Of a DNA stretch of 40,357 nucleotides, positions 8,454 through 16,093 are shown in pieces. Position 1 is the first letter of the stretch. Each line of letters opens with the position of its first letter. The position numbers were made by a program, and so were the translations under genes. Source of the stretch: an uncultured Bacteroidota bacterium (lineage in GTDB: Bacteria > Bacteroidota > Bacteroidia > Bacteroidales > CG2-30-32-10); assembly GCA_903847905.1 (NCBI GenBank), contig CAINEZ010000266.1:1-40357 (forward strand). The letters are read 5' to 3'. Below the pieces are notes generated by a model that did no database searches, was not told the DNA's origin, and saw nothing but the letters and a program-made list of their open reading frames with translations.

Positions 8454-9227
8454 ATGAAAAAAAAGATTATATTAATTATTTTTACATTGATAGTTATTCA
8501 GGCATTTCCTGAATCTATTGAAAACCTTAAAGCCCAAAGGGAAAAGTTATACGAGAAATATACTAACATAAACATTCCAGGCAAGATATCAAGCAAAGCT
8601 AATATTGAAAAATCAATATCAATACTTAAAGAACTCGTAATAGTTGATACCCGGATTATTGGTGAACTTTCAGATTTTAATATAAAAGCAAAAGAATATG
8701 ATTTAAAAATAGCTTCATTAAATGAAGAAAATAAATCATTGACTGGGAAACTAAATGCTAACAACGACCAACTTTTTATAATTTATGTTGCAGGAGTAGT
8801 AATAGTACTTCTTCTGATTTTTGCTTTAATTTTCCTTTGTATTTATTATATCAAACTCAATAAAGCAAAAAAGAAAACATTAAATTATGCGGAAATGTTA
8901 AAACAGGCTGACAATGATCACCTCGCTTTACAACAGGCAAATGAAACAATTAAATTAAAAGATAAAGATTTAACAGAAAAAAAATCTTTAATAAATACTT
9001 TGCTGAAAGAAAAAGAACTTTTAGAAAAAAATTTAATAAAAATACAAAACTCTTTAAATGAAGAAATAAAACAACAGCCTTTAACTTCTTCCGAACGCAT
9101 TGAGCAAGCCGAGAAAGCTAATATCAATATGGCTAAAATTGAAAAATTGGTAAAGATGAAAGAATTAGGTATTGTTACAGAAGAAGAATTCAATACATTT
9201 AAACAAAAATTTTTAAGCGAATTGTAG
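8454..9227 (+). CDS. Membrane-anchored coiled-coil protein with SHOCT-like C terminus
   Basis: Predicted 257-aa protein. A signal peptide or N-terminal anchor covers residues 1-19. Residues about 20-100 form an exported coiled coil, residues about 105-130 a transmembrane helix (IIYVAGVVIVLLLIFALIFL), and residues about 131-220 a charged cytoplasmic coiled coil rich in Lys/Glu/Leu. The last about 28 residues (EKLVKMKELGIVTEEEFNTFK) match the SHOCT short C-terminal motif, which is thought to mediate oligomerisation or protein contacts. The frame opens at a TTG (8448), but the ATG at 8454 is preferred. Transcribed from the -7 box at 8420. Function unknown; a scaffold or envelope-spanning linker is only a guess. 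Confidence 0.8.
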   Translation: MKKKIILIIFTLIVIQAFPESIENLKAQREKLYEKYTNINIPGKISSKANIEKSISILKELVIVDTRIIGELSDFNIKAKEYDLKIASLNEENKSLTGKLNANNDQLFIIYVAGVVIVLLLIFALIFLCIYYIKLNKAKKKTLNYAEMLKQADNDHLALQQANETIKLKDKDLTEKKSLINTLLKEKELLEKNLIKIQNSLNEEIKQQPLTSSERIEQAEKANINMAKIEKLVKMKELGIVTEEEFNTFKQKFLSEL

Positions 9228-9289
9228 TAAAAACTTTATTATTTTCGCATCGGAAATTTTGCAATAGATTAATTAGTTCTCGGAAATAA

Positions 9290-9362
<73 letters not shown>

Positions 9363-9413
9363 CAAAAAATAATATTTCTTTTCTCTTTTTTCTCTTACCC
9401 ACCTTACCCAAAA

Positions 9414-9446
9414 ATTTTTTCACGAATTTTTTCACGAATTTTTTTG
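9414..9446. repeat. TTTTTCACGAA direct repeat
   Basis: Two copies of TTTTTTCACGAATT lie between the tRNA and the HTH gene. They are the complement of the TTCGTGAAAATTCGTG text at 105-131 and 268-294, so this is a member of the same dispersed family. Confidence 0.6.
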
Positions 9447-9469
9447 TATTTCTTTTTTCATTATTTTTG
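9444..9469 (+). promoter_or_regulatory. Candidate promoter of the HTH-Fic operon
   Basis: TTG (9444-9446) and TATTTTTG (9462-9469) resemble the Bacteroidota promoter, but the spacer is only 15 bases. The predicted start lies about 25 bases before the HTH start codon. Confidence 0.4.
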
Positions 9470-9498
9470 CCAAAATATGACAAGACAATGTTAAGACT

Positions 9499-9801
9499 AT
9501 GAACAGATTTGGTGAAAAAATTAGAAAGCTCAGAGAAGAAAACAAATTACTTTTACGGCAGCTTGCCTCAAAACTTGATATTGATTCGGCACAGCTTAGC
9601 AAAATAGAACGTGGCGAACGTCGGGCAAAACGAGAACAGGTACTGGCATTAGCTAAGCTTTTCAAAGTAGATAAAGAGGAATTGTTAGCTTTTTGGCTTG
9701 CCGGAAAAGTTTACGAAGTACTAAAAGACGAAGATTCTGCTCATTGCGCATTAAAAGTGGCGGAAAAAGAAATATCATCTAAAAAAATTCACTTGAAATG
9801 A
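9499..9801 (+). CDS. XRE-family HTH regulator (partner of Fic)
   Basis: Predicted 100-aa DNA-binding protein. Residues about 5-60 form a Cro/CI-type helix-turn-helix (IRKLREENKLLLRQLASKLD, then SAQLSKIERGERRAKREQV), and residues 61-100 form a helical tail likely used for dimerisation. Its TGA overlaps the ATG of the fic gene by four bases (ATGA), so the two are translationally coupled. By analogy with other regulator-toxin pairs, it is likely an autorepressor of the module. The same kind of regulator also occurs beside restriction genes, but none is present here. Start ATG at 9499; no alternative start is convincing. Confidence 0.88.
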   Translation: MNRFGEKIRKLREENKLLLRQLASKLDIDSAQLSKIERGERRAKREQVLALAKLFKVDKEELLAFWLAGKVYEVLKDEDSAHCALKVAEKEISSKKIHLK

Positions 9802-10889
9802 AAATAAAACCCGAAATTCCCAATAACGCATTGCCACCATTACCTCCCAATAGAGAAATAGTGGAATCCAAATCAGTGTTAAGGCAGGAAAGCAAAGCAG
9901 CAGTTGCCTTGGCTGAATTAAAAGGTATTGCCAACACCTTGCCAAATCAAAGTATTCTGATTAATGCTATTGTACTGAAAGAAGCAAAGGCATCATCCGA
10001 AATTGAAAACATAATAACTACGCACGATTCCTTGTATCAGGCTTTAATAGCCAAATCCTTTAAACCTGATTCTGCAACCAGAGAAGTATTGCGTTATCGT
10101 GAAGCGCTATTTGAAGGATTTAATTTTATTCACAAAAAGGGATTTCTAAGTACCAACGGCATTATAAAGATTCAGAATATCCTTGAAGAAAACACAGCAG
10201 GTTTACGTAAATTACCCGGCACAGTGCTTAAAAATGGTGCTACTGGTAAAGTTGTTTATACACCCCCTGATGATAAAAATGTGATTAGTCGCTTAATGTC
10301 AAACTTGGAAAAATTCCTCAATGAAGATGATACTGACGATATATCACCCCTGATAAAACTTGCAGTTCAACACTACCAGTTTGAAAGCATCCATCCTTTT
10401 TATGATGGAAACGGCAGAACCGGTAGAATTGTGAATGTCCTTTATCTGATGTTAAAAGGTTTGCTTGATATTCCAATATTGTACCTCTCAGGTTTCATCA
10501 TTAACAATAAAGGAGAATACTATCGCTTATTGCGTGAAGTTACTTTCAGCAATAAATGGGAACCTTGGATTATTTACATGCTTCAGGGGATTGAACAAAC
10601 CGCCAAAGACACTATCGGGCAGGTAAACGACATCAATAAGTTAATGAACAATACTATTAATATTGTTAAAGAGAAATCTCCTCGTATATACAGCAAAGAC
10701 TTTATTGAAGTACTATTTGAGCAGCCCTACTGTAAGATTGACTTTTTAGTTGAACGAATGAAGATTGAACGTAAAGCAGCTTCAAGATACTTGCAAAACA
10801 TGGAAGAAATAGGAATTTTGAAAGCAAAGAAAATAGGTCGGGAAAATATTTACATAAATACAAAACTGTTTGATTTATTTAAAAAGTAG
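9798..10889 (+). CDS. Fic-domain AMPylase, class II (N-terminal inhibitory helix)
   Basis: Predicted 363-aa cytoplasmic protein that transfers AMP or a related nucleotide moiety to a target protein. The Fic motif HPFYDGNGRTGR occupies residues 199-210, with His199 as catalytic base and Gly-Asn-Gly-Arg binding phosphates. Residues 66-71 (SSEIEN) match the inhibitory motif (S/T)xxxE(G/N), whose glutamate occupies the ATP-binding site in the same protein, making this a self-inhibited class II Fic. The N-terminal residues 1-60 are the typical Fic_N cap. The C-terminal about 80 residues look like a winged helix (CKIDFLVERMKIERKAASRY), common in this subgroup. It is translationally coupled to the HTH gene. 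Target unknown. Confidence 0.95.
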   Translation: MKIKPEIPNNALPPLPPNREIVESKSVLRQESKAAVALAELKGIANTLPNQSILINAIVLKEAKASSEIENIITTHDSLYQALIAKSFKPDSATREVLRYREALFEGFNFIHKKGFLSTNGIIKIQNILEENTAGLRKLPGTVLKNGATGKVVYTPPDDKNVISRLMSNLEKFLNEDDTDDISPLIKLAVQHYQFESIHPFYDGNGRTGRIVNVLYLMLKGLLDIPILYLSGFIINNKGEYYRLLREVTFSNKWEPWIIYMLQGIEQTAKDTIGQVNDINKLMNNTINIVKEKSPRIYSKDFIEVLFEQPYCKIDFLVERMKIERKAASRYLQNMEEIGILKAKKIGRENIYINTKLFDLFKK

Positions 10890-10894
10890 CAACA

Positions 10895-11112
10895 TGTACC
10901 ATTCCGGTACACATAATTTGGATGTGTACCATTATGAAGCAATTTAGTACATATAAAATCAATATGGGACATTATGGTACATATTCAGGAGATGTTTTTT
11001 TTACCTCGTTTCAAATTTATGGGCATTCCGTGCCCACGTTCTCAAAACATGGGTAATATTTTGAGTATTTTACTCACATTATGTTTTCATGGGTATTCAA
11101 TACTCACGTTTT
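10895..11112. repeat. Array of six short palindromes between fic and the ABC operon
   Basis: Three TGTACC..GGTACA-type units come first: 10895-10911 (loop ATTCC), 10925-10951 (longer loop) and about 10965-10981 (left arm changed to GGGAC). Three TGGGYA..TRCYCA-type units follow: 11020-11036 (TGGGCA/TGCCCA, loop TTCCG), 11062-11076 (TGAGTA/TACTCA, loop TTT) and about 11090-11107 (TGGGTATT/AATACTCA). Arms differ between units while pairing is largely kept. This fills most of the 298-base gap. There is no coding potential and no clear promoter for the ABC genes. Confidence 0.7.
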
Positions 11113-11187
11113 TATAACAGTAATAATTATACTTTGATGAAAGAAACTTTTTTCTAATATTTAATATTTTAAAGTAAAAGTTTTATC

Positions 11188-12111
11188 ATGGATGATATTA
11201 TTAAAACAGAAAATTTATCAAAGCATTATGGCGATGTGAATGCAGTTTCGAATATGTCGTTGAATGTCAGGAAAGGTGAAATATATGGTTTTTTAGGACT
11301 TAACGGGGCAGGAAAAACAACCACCATTCGTATGCTGCTTGGTATGATACGTCCCACCTCAGGTATTGCCTTCATTAATGGTAAAAGGGTTTATGCCGAC
11401 AACATTGAATTATGGAAAAATGTTGGCTCTCTTGTCGAAATACCCTATTCATATCCCAATCTTACAGTTCGCGAAAACCTTGATATCACTCGACGTCTGC
11501 GTTTCATTCCAGATAAAAGTTTAATTGATAAAGTAATTGACAAACTCCAGTTAGGTTCTTATTCAAACAGAAAAGCAAAAAACTTATCGCTTGGGAATGC
11601 ACAGCGCCTGGGACTTGCAAAAGCGCTTATACATAATCCTGATATACTTATTTTAGATGAACCAACTAATGGTTTAGATCCTGCCGGTATATATGAAATC
11701 AGGGAAATGCTAAGCGATCTGGCAATAAATCATGGAGTAACAATTTTTATATCCAGTCATATACTTGGCGAAATATCAAGGTTTGCAACACGTATAGGAA
11801 TTATTCATGAAGGTAAATTGATACAGGAAGTTGATACAAACAAATTAGATAAGCTTTGCCGGAAACGTCTTTTAGTAAATGCAAAAAACACAAAGGAAGC
11901 TCTTTCGATTCTTATTCAAAACGGTTATACTGTTAGCAAAACAACAAATGATATTATAGAAATAAAAGACGAAGATACGATAAGAAATCCTGATACTATT
12001 GCTACGATCATGGTAAATGCCGGTTGCCCGCCAACATTATTGCAAGTGGAAGAAGAAGATCTGGAATCCTATTTTTTAAGAACTATCGGAATGAATGGAG
12101 GTGTAAAATGA
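11188..12111 (+). CDS. ABC transporter ATP-binding protein (BcrA/GldA-like)
   Basis: Predicted 307-aa ATPase subunit. Walker A GLNGAGKT is at residues 37-44, the ABC signature reads LSLGNAQR (133-140) instead of LSGGQ, Walker B ILILDEP is at 153-159, and the switch-region His is in SSHILGE. Residues about 215-307 are a C-terminal extension as in bacitracin-type (BcrA) exporters. The segment GSLVEIP, where a Q-loop is expected, is also BcrA-like. Its TGA overlaps the permease ATG by four bases. The pair probably exports a peptide, lipid or drug; similar pairs also include the gliding protein GldA, so the substrate cannot be called. Confidence 0.93.
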   Translation: MDDIIKTENLSKHYGDVNAVSNMSLNVRKGEIYGFLGLNGAGKTTTIRMLLGMIRPTSGIAFINGKRVYADNIELWKNVGSLVEIPYSYPNLTVRENLDITRRLRFIPDKSLIDKVIDKLQLGSYSNRKAKNLSLGNAQRLGLAKALIHNPDILILDEPTNGLDPAGIYEIREMLSDLAINHGVTIFISSHILGEISRFATRIGIIHEGKLIQEVDTNKLDKLCRKRLLVNAKNTKEALSILIQNGYTVSKTTNDIIEIKDEDTIRNPDTIATIMVNAGCPPTLLQVEEEDLESYFLRTIGMNGGVK

Positions 12112-12896
12112 AAAATATTTTTGCAACTTTTATTGCCGAATGCATGAAACTCCGCGGATCAAGGATCTTTTGGATCACCATTTTGATTTTTTTATTTATT
12201 CCTTTTATGATGGGGTTACTGTTTTTTGTTCAAAAACATCCTGAAATATCTGCAAAATTAGGTATGATAGGTACTAAAGCAACTATGTTAAGACTTGGCA
12301 AAGCAGATTGGTCAGCCTATTTGGAATTTCTCATTCAAGGTATGGCGGGGATTGGGTTACTGGGTTTTGGATTCGTGACCAGCTGGGTTTTTGGACGTGA
12401 ATATTCTGACCGTACTTTAAAAGATATTCTTGCGTTGCCTGTTTCACGATCGTTTATAGTTTTATCTAAATTTATCGTTATAGTAATTTGGTGCATTTTA
12501 CTCATATTAGTTTTTTTTACTTGTGGACTTATATTTGGGAAAATAATTGGTATTCCGGGTTGGTCCAATGAAATTATTTTTCAGTATGCGCAAACATATA
12601 TTGTAACTTCTTTTCTTACATTATTACTTTGTACTCCGGTAGCTTTTTTTGCAAGTTATGGTCGCGGATATTTGCTTCCTATGGGCTTTGTTATTCTTAC
12701 TCTGCTTATGGCAAATTTTACAGGTTTGGTTGGATTAGGACCTTATTTCCCATGGGCTATTCCGGGCATATACAGCGCTCCTGCAGGCACAGAAGGTATG
12801 CAATTATTTATTGGCAGTTACATTATCCTTGCTTTCACAAGCGTGTTAGGGTTCGCTGGAACAATAGCATGGTGGCGTTTTGCCGATCAGCATTAA
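12108..12896 (+). CDS. ABC-2 type transporter permease
   Basis: Predicted 262-aa inner-membrane subunit with six hydrophobic segments: about residues 20-40, 75-100, 115-140, 160-185, 190-215 and 235-258. An amphipathic cytoplasmic N terminus (FATFIAECMKLRGSRIFW) is typical of ABC-2 permeases in drug and bacitracin-type exporters, and VFGREYSDRTLKDILALPVS is the conserved cytoplasmic loop. The ATG at 12108 overlaps the ATPase stop and is preceded by GGAGGTG (12097-12103), a rare strong Shine-Dalgarno for this genome; a longer upstream extension in the same frame is not credible. Partner of the upstream ATPase. It ends six bases before the convergent deaminase gene. Confidence 0.9.
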   Translation: MKNIFATFIAECMKLRGSRIFWITILIFLFIPFMMGLLFFVQKHPEISAKLGMIGTKATMLRLGKADWSAYLEFLIQGMAGIGLLGFGFVTSWVFGREYSDRTLKDILALPVSRSFIVLSKFIVIVIWCILLILVFFTCGLIFGKIIGIPGWSNEIIFQYAQTYIVTSFLTLLLCTPVAFFASYGRGYLLPMGFVILTLLMANFTGLVGLGPYFPWAIPGIYSAPAGTEGMQLFIGSYIILAFTSVLGFAGTIAWWRFADQH

Positions 12897-12902
12897 AGTC
12901 AG

Positions 12903-13379
12903 TTAATATTCAATTTTATCTTTTTTATTTTTCCATTCAATAAATGGCGCAAGCGTTTCAGGATGCCTGACATGAATGGTTTTAATGCTTCTTTCTTCAA
13001 AAGGGACATTCATTTCGTTGTAAATAAAAGAATCGTCAAAATCAATGTCAGCAGCGTCTTTCTTGGTTCCTGTAAAATAAATTTTATCCGGTCTTGCCCA
13101 GTAGATCGCTCCAAGGCACATGGGACAAGGCTCACAGCTTGCATATATTTCGCAGCCTTCGAGTTGAAAAGAATCGAGTTTCTTGCATGCTTCACGAATA
13201 GCAATTACTTCGGCATGGGCTGTAGGATCGTTAGTTGAAGTAACGCGGTTAACACCTGTACTTATTACTTCTCCGTTTTTCACTATCACAGCACCAAAAG
13301 GTCCGCCGTTACCTGATTTTACATTATCAATTGCAAGGCGAATAGCTTCGGTCATAAATTGTTCGTTATATGAATTCAT
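12903..13379 (-). CDS. Nucleoside/guanine deaminase (CDA superfamily)
   Basis: Predicted 158-aa zinc enzyme. Zinc ligands are His55 in HAEV, Cys85 and Cys88 in PCPMC, and Glu57 is the proton shuttle. The context EIYASCEPCPMCLGAIYWAR and the C-terminal DDSFIYNEM fit guanine deaminases of the Bacillus GuaD type, which convert guanine to xanthine, better than the tRNA adenosine deaminase TadA. The C terminus, normally a domain-swapped helix over the active site, is present. The gene follows the aminotransferase on the same strand with a 31-base gap, so the two are probably one transcript. The start ATG at 13379 is supported by the family length of about 156. Confidence 0.9.
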   Translation of the reverse strand: MNSYNEQFMTEAIRLAIDNVKSGNGGPFGAVIVKNGEVISTGVNRVTSTNDPTAHAEVIAIREACKKLDSFQLEGCEIYASCEPCPMCLGAIYWARPDKIYFTGTKKDAADIDFDDSFIYNEMNVPFEERSIKTIHVRHPETLAPFIEWKNKKDKIEY

Positions 13380-13410
13380 AAATTAAAATTTACAATACAG
13401 ATTTGATTTT

Positions 13411-14586
13411 TTACATACATGATATAATAACTTCACAAGCATTTTTTATTTCATCATCCGAAATGATTAGCGGGGGCGCAATACGCATACAGTTTGGAGC
13501 AAACATGAACCAGTCAACTATAACTCCTTTGTCAATACATTTATGAATTATTTTCATATTTATTTTTTCATTTTCAAATTCAATGGCAATTAAAAGCCCT
13601 TTGCTCCTGATTGATTTTATAGACGGATGTTTTAAATACTTGTGAAATAGTTTTTCTTTTTTCTTGACCTGTTCAACTAACTTTTCTTTTTGTATCACTT
13701 CAATGTTTGCTATAGCTGCAGCGCAGGAAACAGGATGACCTCCGAAAGTTGTAATGTGACCTAAAACAGGATTATTTGTAAGACAATGCATAATTTTTTT
13801 TGATGAAATAAAAGCGCCCAAAGGCATACCACCGCCAAAGCCTTTAGCGAGAGTTATAATATCAGGAACAATACCATAATTTTCAAAACCAAACATTTTC
13901 CCTGTTCTGCCTAATCCTGTCTGCACTTCGTCAAGAATAAGCAAAGCGCTGTTATCACTGCATTTACAACGTAAATCTTTCATAAATTGAACATCAGGAA
14001 TAATTACTCCAGCTTCTCCCTGGATTGTTTCTGCTATCACGCAGGCGGTTTTTTTTGAAATATATTTTAGATCATCCTGGTTATTAAATTCAATAAAACG
14101 GACATCGGGCAGCAAAGGACGGAAAGCTTGCTTATAATATTCATTACCCATTACGCTAAGCGAACCATGAGTGCTTCCGTGGTATGCGTTTTTAAAAGCG
14201 ATGATTTCGCTGCGTCCTGTGTATTTTTTAGCAAGTTTTAAAGCGCCTTCTGTCGCTTCGGTTCCCGAGTTTACAAAATAGGTGCAGTTAAGTGAAGAAG
14301 GTAAAATTTTAGAAAGAATTTTTGCTAATATCACTTGCGGTGACTGAATATATTCACCATAAACCATGAGGTGCATATATTTTTCTATTTGTTCTTTTAT
14401 AGCGTTTACAACAGCAGGATGGCAATGCCCGGTGTTGCTTACTGAAATACCTGAAATAAGATCAATATATGAATTTCCTTTAACATCATATAAATAAATT
14501 CCCTCAGCTCTTTCTATTTCCAGGGCAAGAGGTTTTTCGCTTGTTTGCGCAACATGTTGAAAAAAAAGCTGTCTGTGTGTGAGCAT
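13411..14586 (-). CDS. Class III PLP-dependent aminotransferase (acetylornithine-type)
   Basis: Predicted 391-aa cytoplasmic enzyme that transfers an amino group from a terminal amine (ornithine-, GABA- or diamine-like) to a 2-oxoacid. Landmarks in order: GISVSNTGHCHPAV (N-terminal), YFVNSGTEATEGALKLAKKY with the Gly-Thr phosphate contact, YHGSTHGSLSVMG, LLILDEVQTGLGRTG with the PLP-binding Asp, and ITLAKGFGGGMPLGAF with the Schiff-base lysine. The frame is open to a TTG at 14607, but the ATG at 14586 (MLTHRQLFFQH) is preferred. It sits upstream of the guanine-deaminase-like gene. No arginine-biosynthesis genes are nearby, so the precise substrate is uncertain. Confidence 0.9.
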   Translation of the reverse strand: MLTHRQLFFQHVAQTSEKPLALEIERAEGIYLYDVKGNSYIDLISGISVSNTGHCHPAVVNAIKEQIEKYMHLMVYGEYIQSPQVILAKILSKILPSSLNCTYFVNSGTEATEGALKLAKKYTGRSEIIAFKNAYHGSTHGSLSVMGNEYYKQAFRPLLPDVRFIEFNNQDDLKYISKKTACVIAETIQGEAGVIIPDVQFMKDLRCKCSDNSALLILDEVQTGLGRTGKMFGFENYGIVPDIITLAKGFGGGMPLGAFISSKKIMHCLTNNPVLGHITTFGGHPVSCAAAIANIEVIQKEKLVEQVKKKEKLFHKYLKHPSIKSIRSKGLLIAIEFENEKINMKIIHKCIDKGVIVDWFMFAPNCMRIAPPLIISDDEIKNACEVIISCM

Positions 14587-14672
14587 GGATAATAAATTTC
14601 TATACAATGATAGTAAATTTTTTTTAAAATTATGCTTTCGAGGAAATTCAAGATCGAATGCAATTATTTTTT

Positions 14673-14879
14673 CAACCCCTGCCTACCGGCGAGGCAGGCA
14701 CGTTGGGGTTGTCTTTAATTTGTTATTTTTATTTCCTCCAATTTTATTGGAGGTTATTCATATTTAATCACTTCGTGATTATTTCATTTTTTAAAATAAG
14801 TCCGAAGGACTTTAATGTGAGTAACACTGCACAAAGTGCAGTGACAAAAAACAGTATAAAAACAACCCGATATGGGTTG
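14673..14879. repeat. Array of six small hairpins with different stems
   Basis: In order: CAACCCC/GGGGTTG (14673-14711), interrupted by a 20-base palindrome at 14680-14699; CCTCCAAT/ATTGGAGG (14735-14753, loop TTT); TAATCAC/GTGATTA (14765-14781, loop TTC); AAGTCC/GGACTT (14798-14812, loop GAA); CACTGCAC/GTGCAGTG (14825-14843, loop AAA); CAACCC/GGGTTG (14863-14879, loop GATAT). Starts are about 30 bases apart. The first and last stems share CAACCC. None is followed by a U-tract, so they are not ordinary terminators. No gene lies in this gap. Confidence 0.85.
14680..14700. repeat. Copy of the CCTGCCT-type mini-palindrome (nested)
   Basis: TGCCTACCGG..AGGCAGG matches the copy inside recR and sits within the outer CAACCCC/GGGGTTG stem. 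Removing it leaves CAACCCC joined to ACGTTGGGGTTG, which is almost a perfect 20-base palindrome, consistent with later insertion. Confidence 0.75.
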
Positions 14880-14951
14880 AATATTATCAATATTTTTAAT
14901 GTATTTGCCTTTATGATAAGTTAAGATATAAAACATTTTTTAAAATAATCG

Positions 14952-14959
14952 TATATTTG
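14952..14959 (+). promoter_or_regulatory. -7 box TATATTTG of the beta-barrel gene
   Basis: TATATTTG lies 26 bases before the ATG at 14986. No TTG is found 17-23 bases upstream, so only the -7 box is supported. Confidence 0.45.
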
Positions 14960-14985
14960 TTTTTGATTTTTAAAATTTTAAAGAT

Positions 14986-15735
14986 ATGAGGATTATAAAA
15001 ATTATATTTTTTATAATATTAGTTGCATTTTTTTTAATGCCCACTAAATCTTTTTCGCAAACTATAAATTTAGCAGATTACAATTCATGGTCTGCAGGTG
15101 TTAAGTTTGGAATACTTCCTTTTTACGGTGATGTAAGGCAAGCTAAATATTCCTCAGATAATAAGTATAAAAAAACCAATACCGGTTTTACTTTTGAAGG
15201 AATAAAATATTTTAACCAGGTATTTGGAACAAGGGCTGATTTTTTATTTGGAGGGCTTTCCGGTTCATCACCCAACCTGAATTTACATTTTCAGTCGAAG
15301 ATAAAAGAATTTACATTGTCAGGAATTGTAAATTTAAATAACCTTATTTCTTTTTATCCTAAAAAGGAAAAAGTTCTTAATACATATATATATGCAGGGG
15401 TTGGATTAGTAAATTTTAGATCAAAACTTTATTCTTATGACGAGAACTTATTTATTGGCGGTTTTGGATGTGATAGTTTGGGGGTTTCCAAAACAAAAAG
15501 CAGAACAGAAATGGTTTTCCCATTTGGGATTGGAATAAAATATAAAGCAGACCCAAAAGTTGATATTGGATTGGAAATGACTCTTCATCTAACAAATACA
15601 GACAAATTAGACGCCTTGATGGTAAACAAATCGTATATGGACAGATATAGCTATGCCGCAATAAGTATCACATATAAATTTGGAAATAAAAAAGAATTTG
15701 TAGATTGGGTAAATCCTGCACAGGATACTGAGTAA
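14986..15735 (+). CDS. Outer-membrane beta-barrel protein, function unknown
   Basis: Predicted 249-aa exported protein. Residues 1-24 are a signal peptide (cleavage near SFSQT). The mature part is a run of alternating beta-strands (SAGVKFGILPFYGDVRQ, TGFTFEGIKYF, NTYIYAGVGLVNFRS, VFPFGIGIKYKADPKVDIGL) ending in YSYAAISITYKFG, typical of an eight-stranded or similar outer-membrane barrel. It resembles opacity-type or THC0290-type proteins of Bacteroidota, but I do not recognise a named family. It is probably an envelope structural or adhesin-like protein; the gene is monocistronic. Confidence 0.75.
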   Translation: MRIIKIIFFIILVAFFLMPTKSFSQTINLADYNSWSAGVKFGILPFYGDVRQAKYSSDNKYKKTNTGFTFEGIKYFNQVFGTRADFLFGGLSGSSPNLNLHFQSKIKEFTLSGIVNLNNLISFYPKKEKVLNTYIYAGVGLVNFRSKLYSYDENLFIGGFGCDSLGVSKTKSRTEMVFPFGIGIKYKADPKVDIGLEMTLHLTNTDKLDALMVNKSYMDRYSYAAISITYKFGNKKEFVDWVNPAQDTE

Positions 15736-15966
15736 TTGTTCGACAAATAATATTTATTTTATTTTTAACTGTTAACTTTTTGTTTTTTAGTAAAATAAAG
15801 AATAAGGCAACTTATTAATATTATTTTCGTCTTCTATTTGAAGTTAGATGAAAATTCTTGAAAAGAATAAAAGGGAAATAATAATTTACTAATTATTTTA
15901 TTAACTCAAATCTACTACTTTTAGGTTAAAACATGCCGGATATCAAATAAATCATTTCTTTGCAAA
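15736..15966. other. Spacer without recognisable genes
   Basis: AT-rich sequence between the beta-barrel gene and the promoter at 15967. I see no terminator hairpin, RNA gene or short ORF with coding character. Simple TAATTATT-type repeats around 15885-15903 are low-complexity text. Confidence 0.6.
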
Positions 15967-15995
15967 TTGGTTTTAACTTATTATCTTTATCTTTG
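15967..15995 (+). promoter_or_regulatory. Promoter of the large surface-protein gene
   Basis: TTG (15967-15969), an 18-base spacer and TATCTTTG (15988-15995) match the Bacteroidota consensus TTG-N17-23-TAnnTTTG. Transcription should start near 16001, giving a leader of about 93 bases. Confidence 0.65.
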
Positions 15996-16093
15996 ACATG
16001 AAAATATAATACAATAATAGGATTAAATATCACAAACAGATAATTCAAGAGAAATAGAAATAAATAAATATTTAACTAATTAACTAAAAAAAT

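Noticed and set aside
12024-12107. Upstream extension of the ABC permease
   Set aside because: The extension overlaps the ATPase gene out of frame, and the ATG at 12108 has GGAGGTG before it.
14673-14879. Hairpin array as a CRISPR or a string of terminators
   Set aside because: Stems differ from one another, there is no repeat-spacer pattern, and no U-tracts follow the stems.
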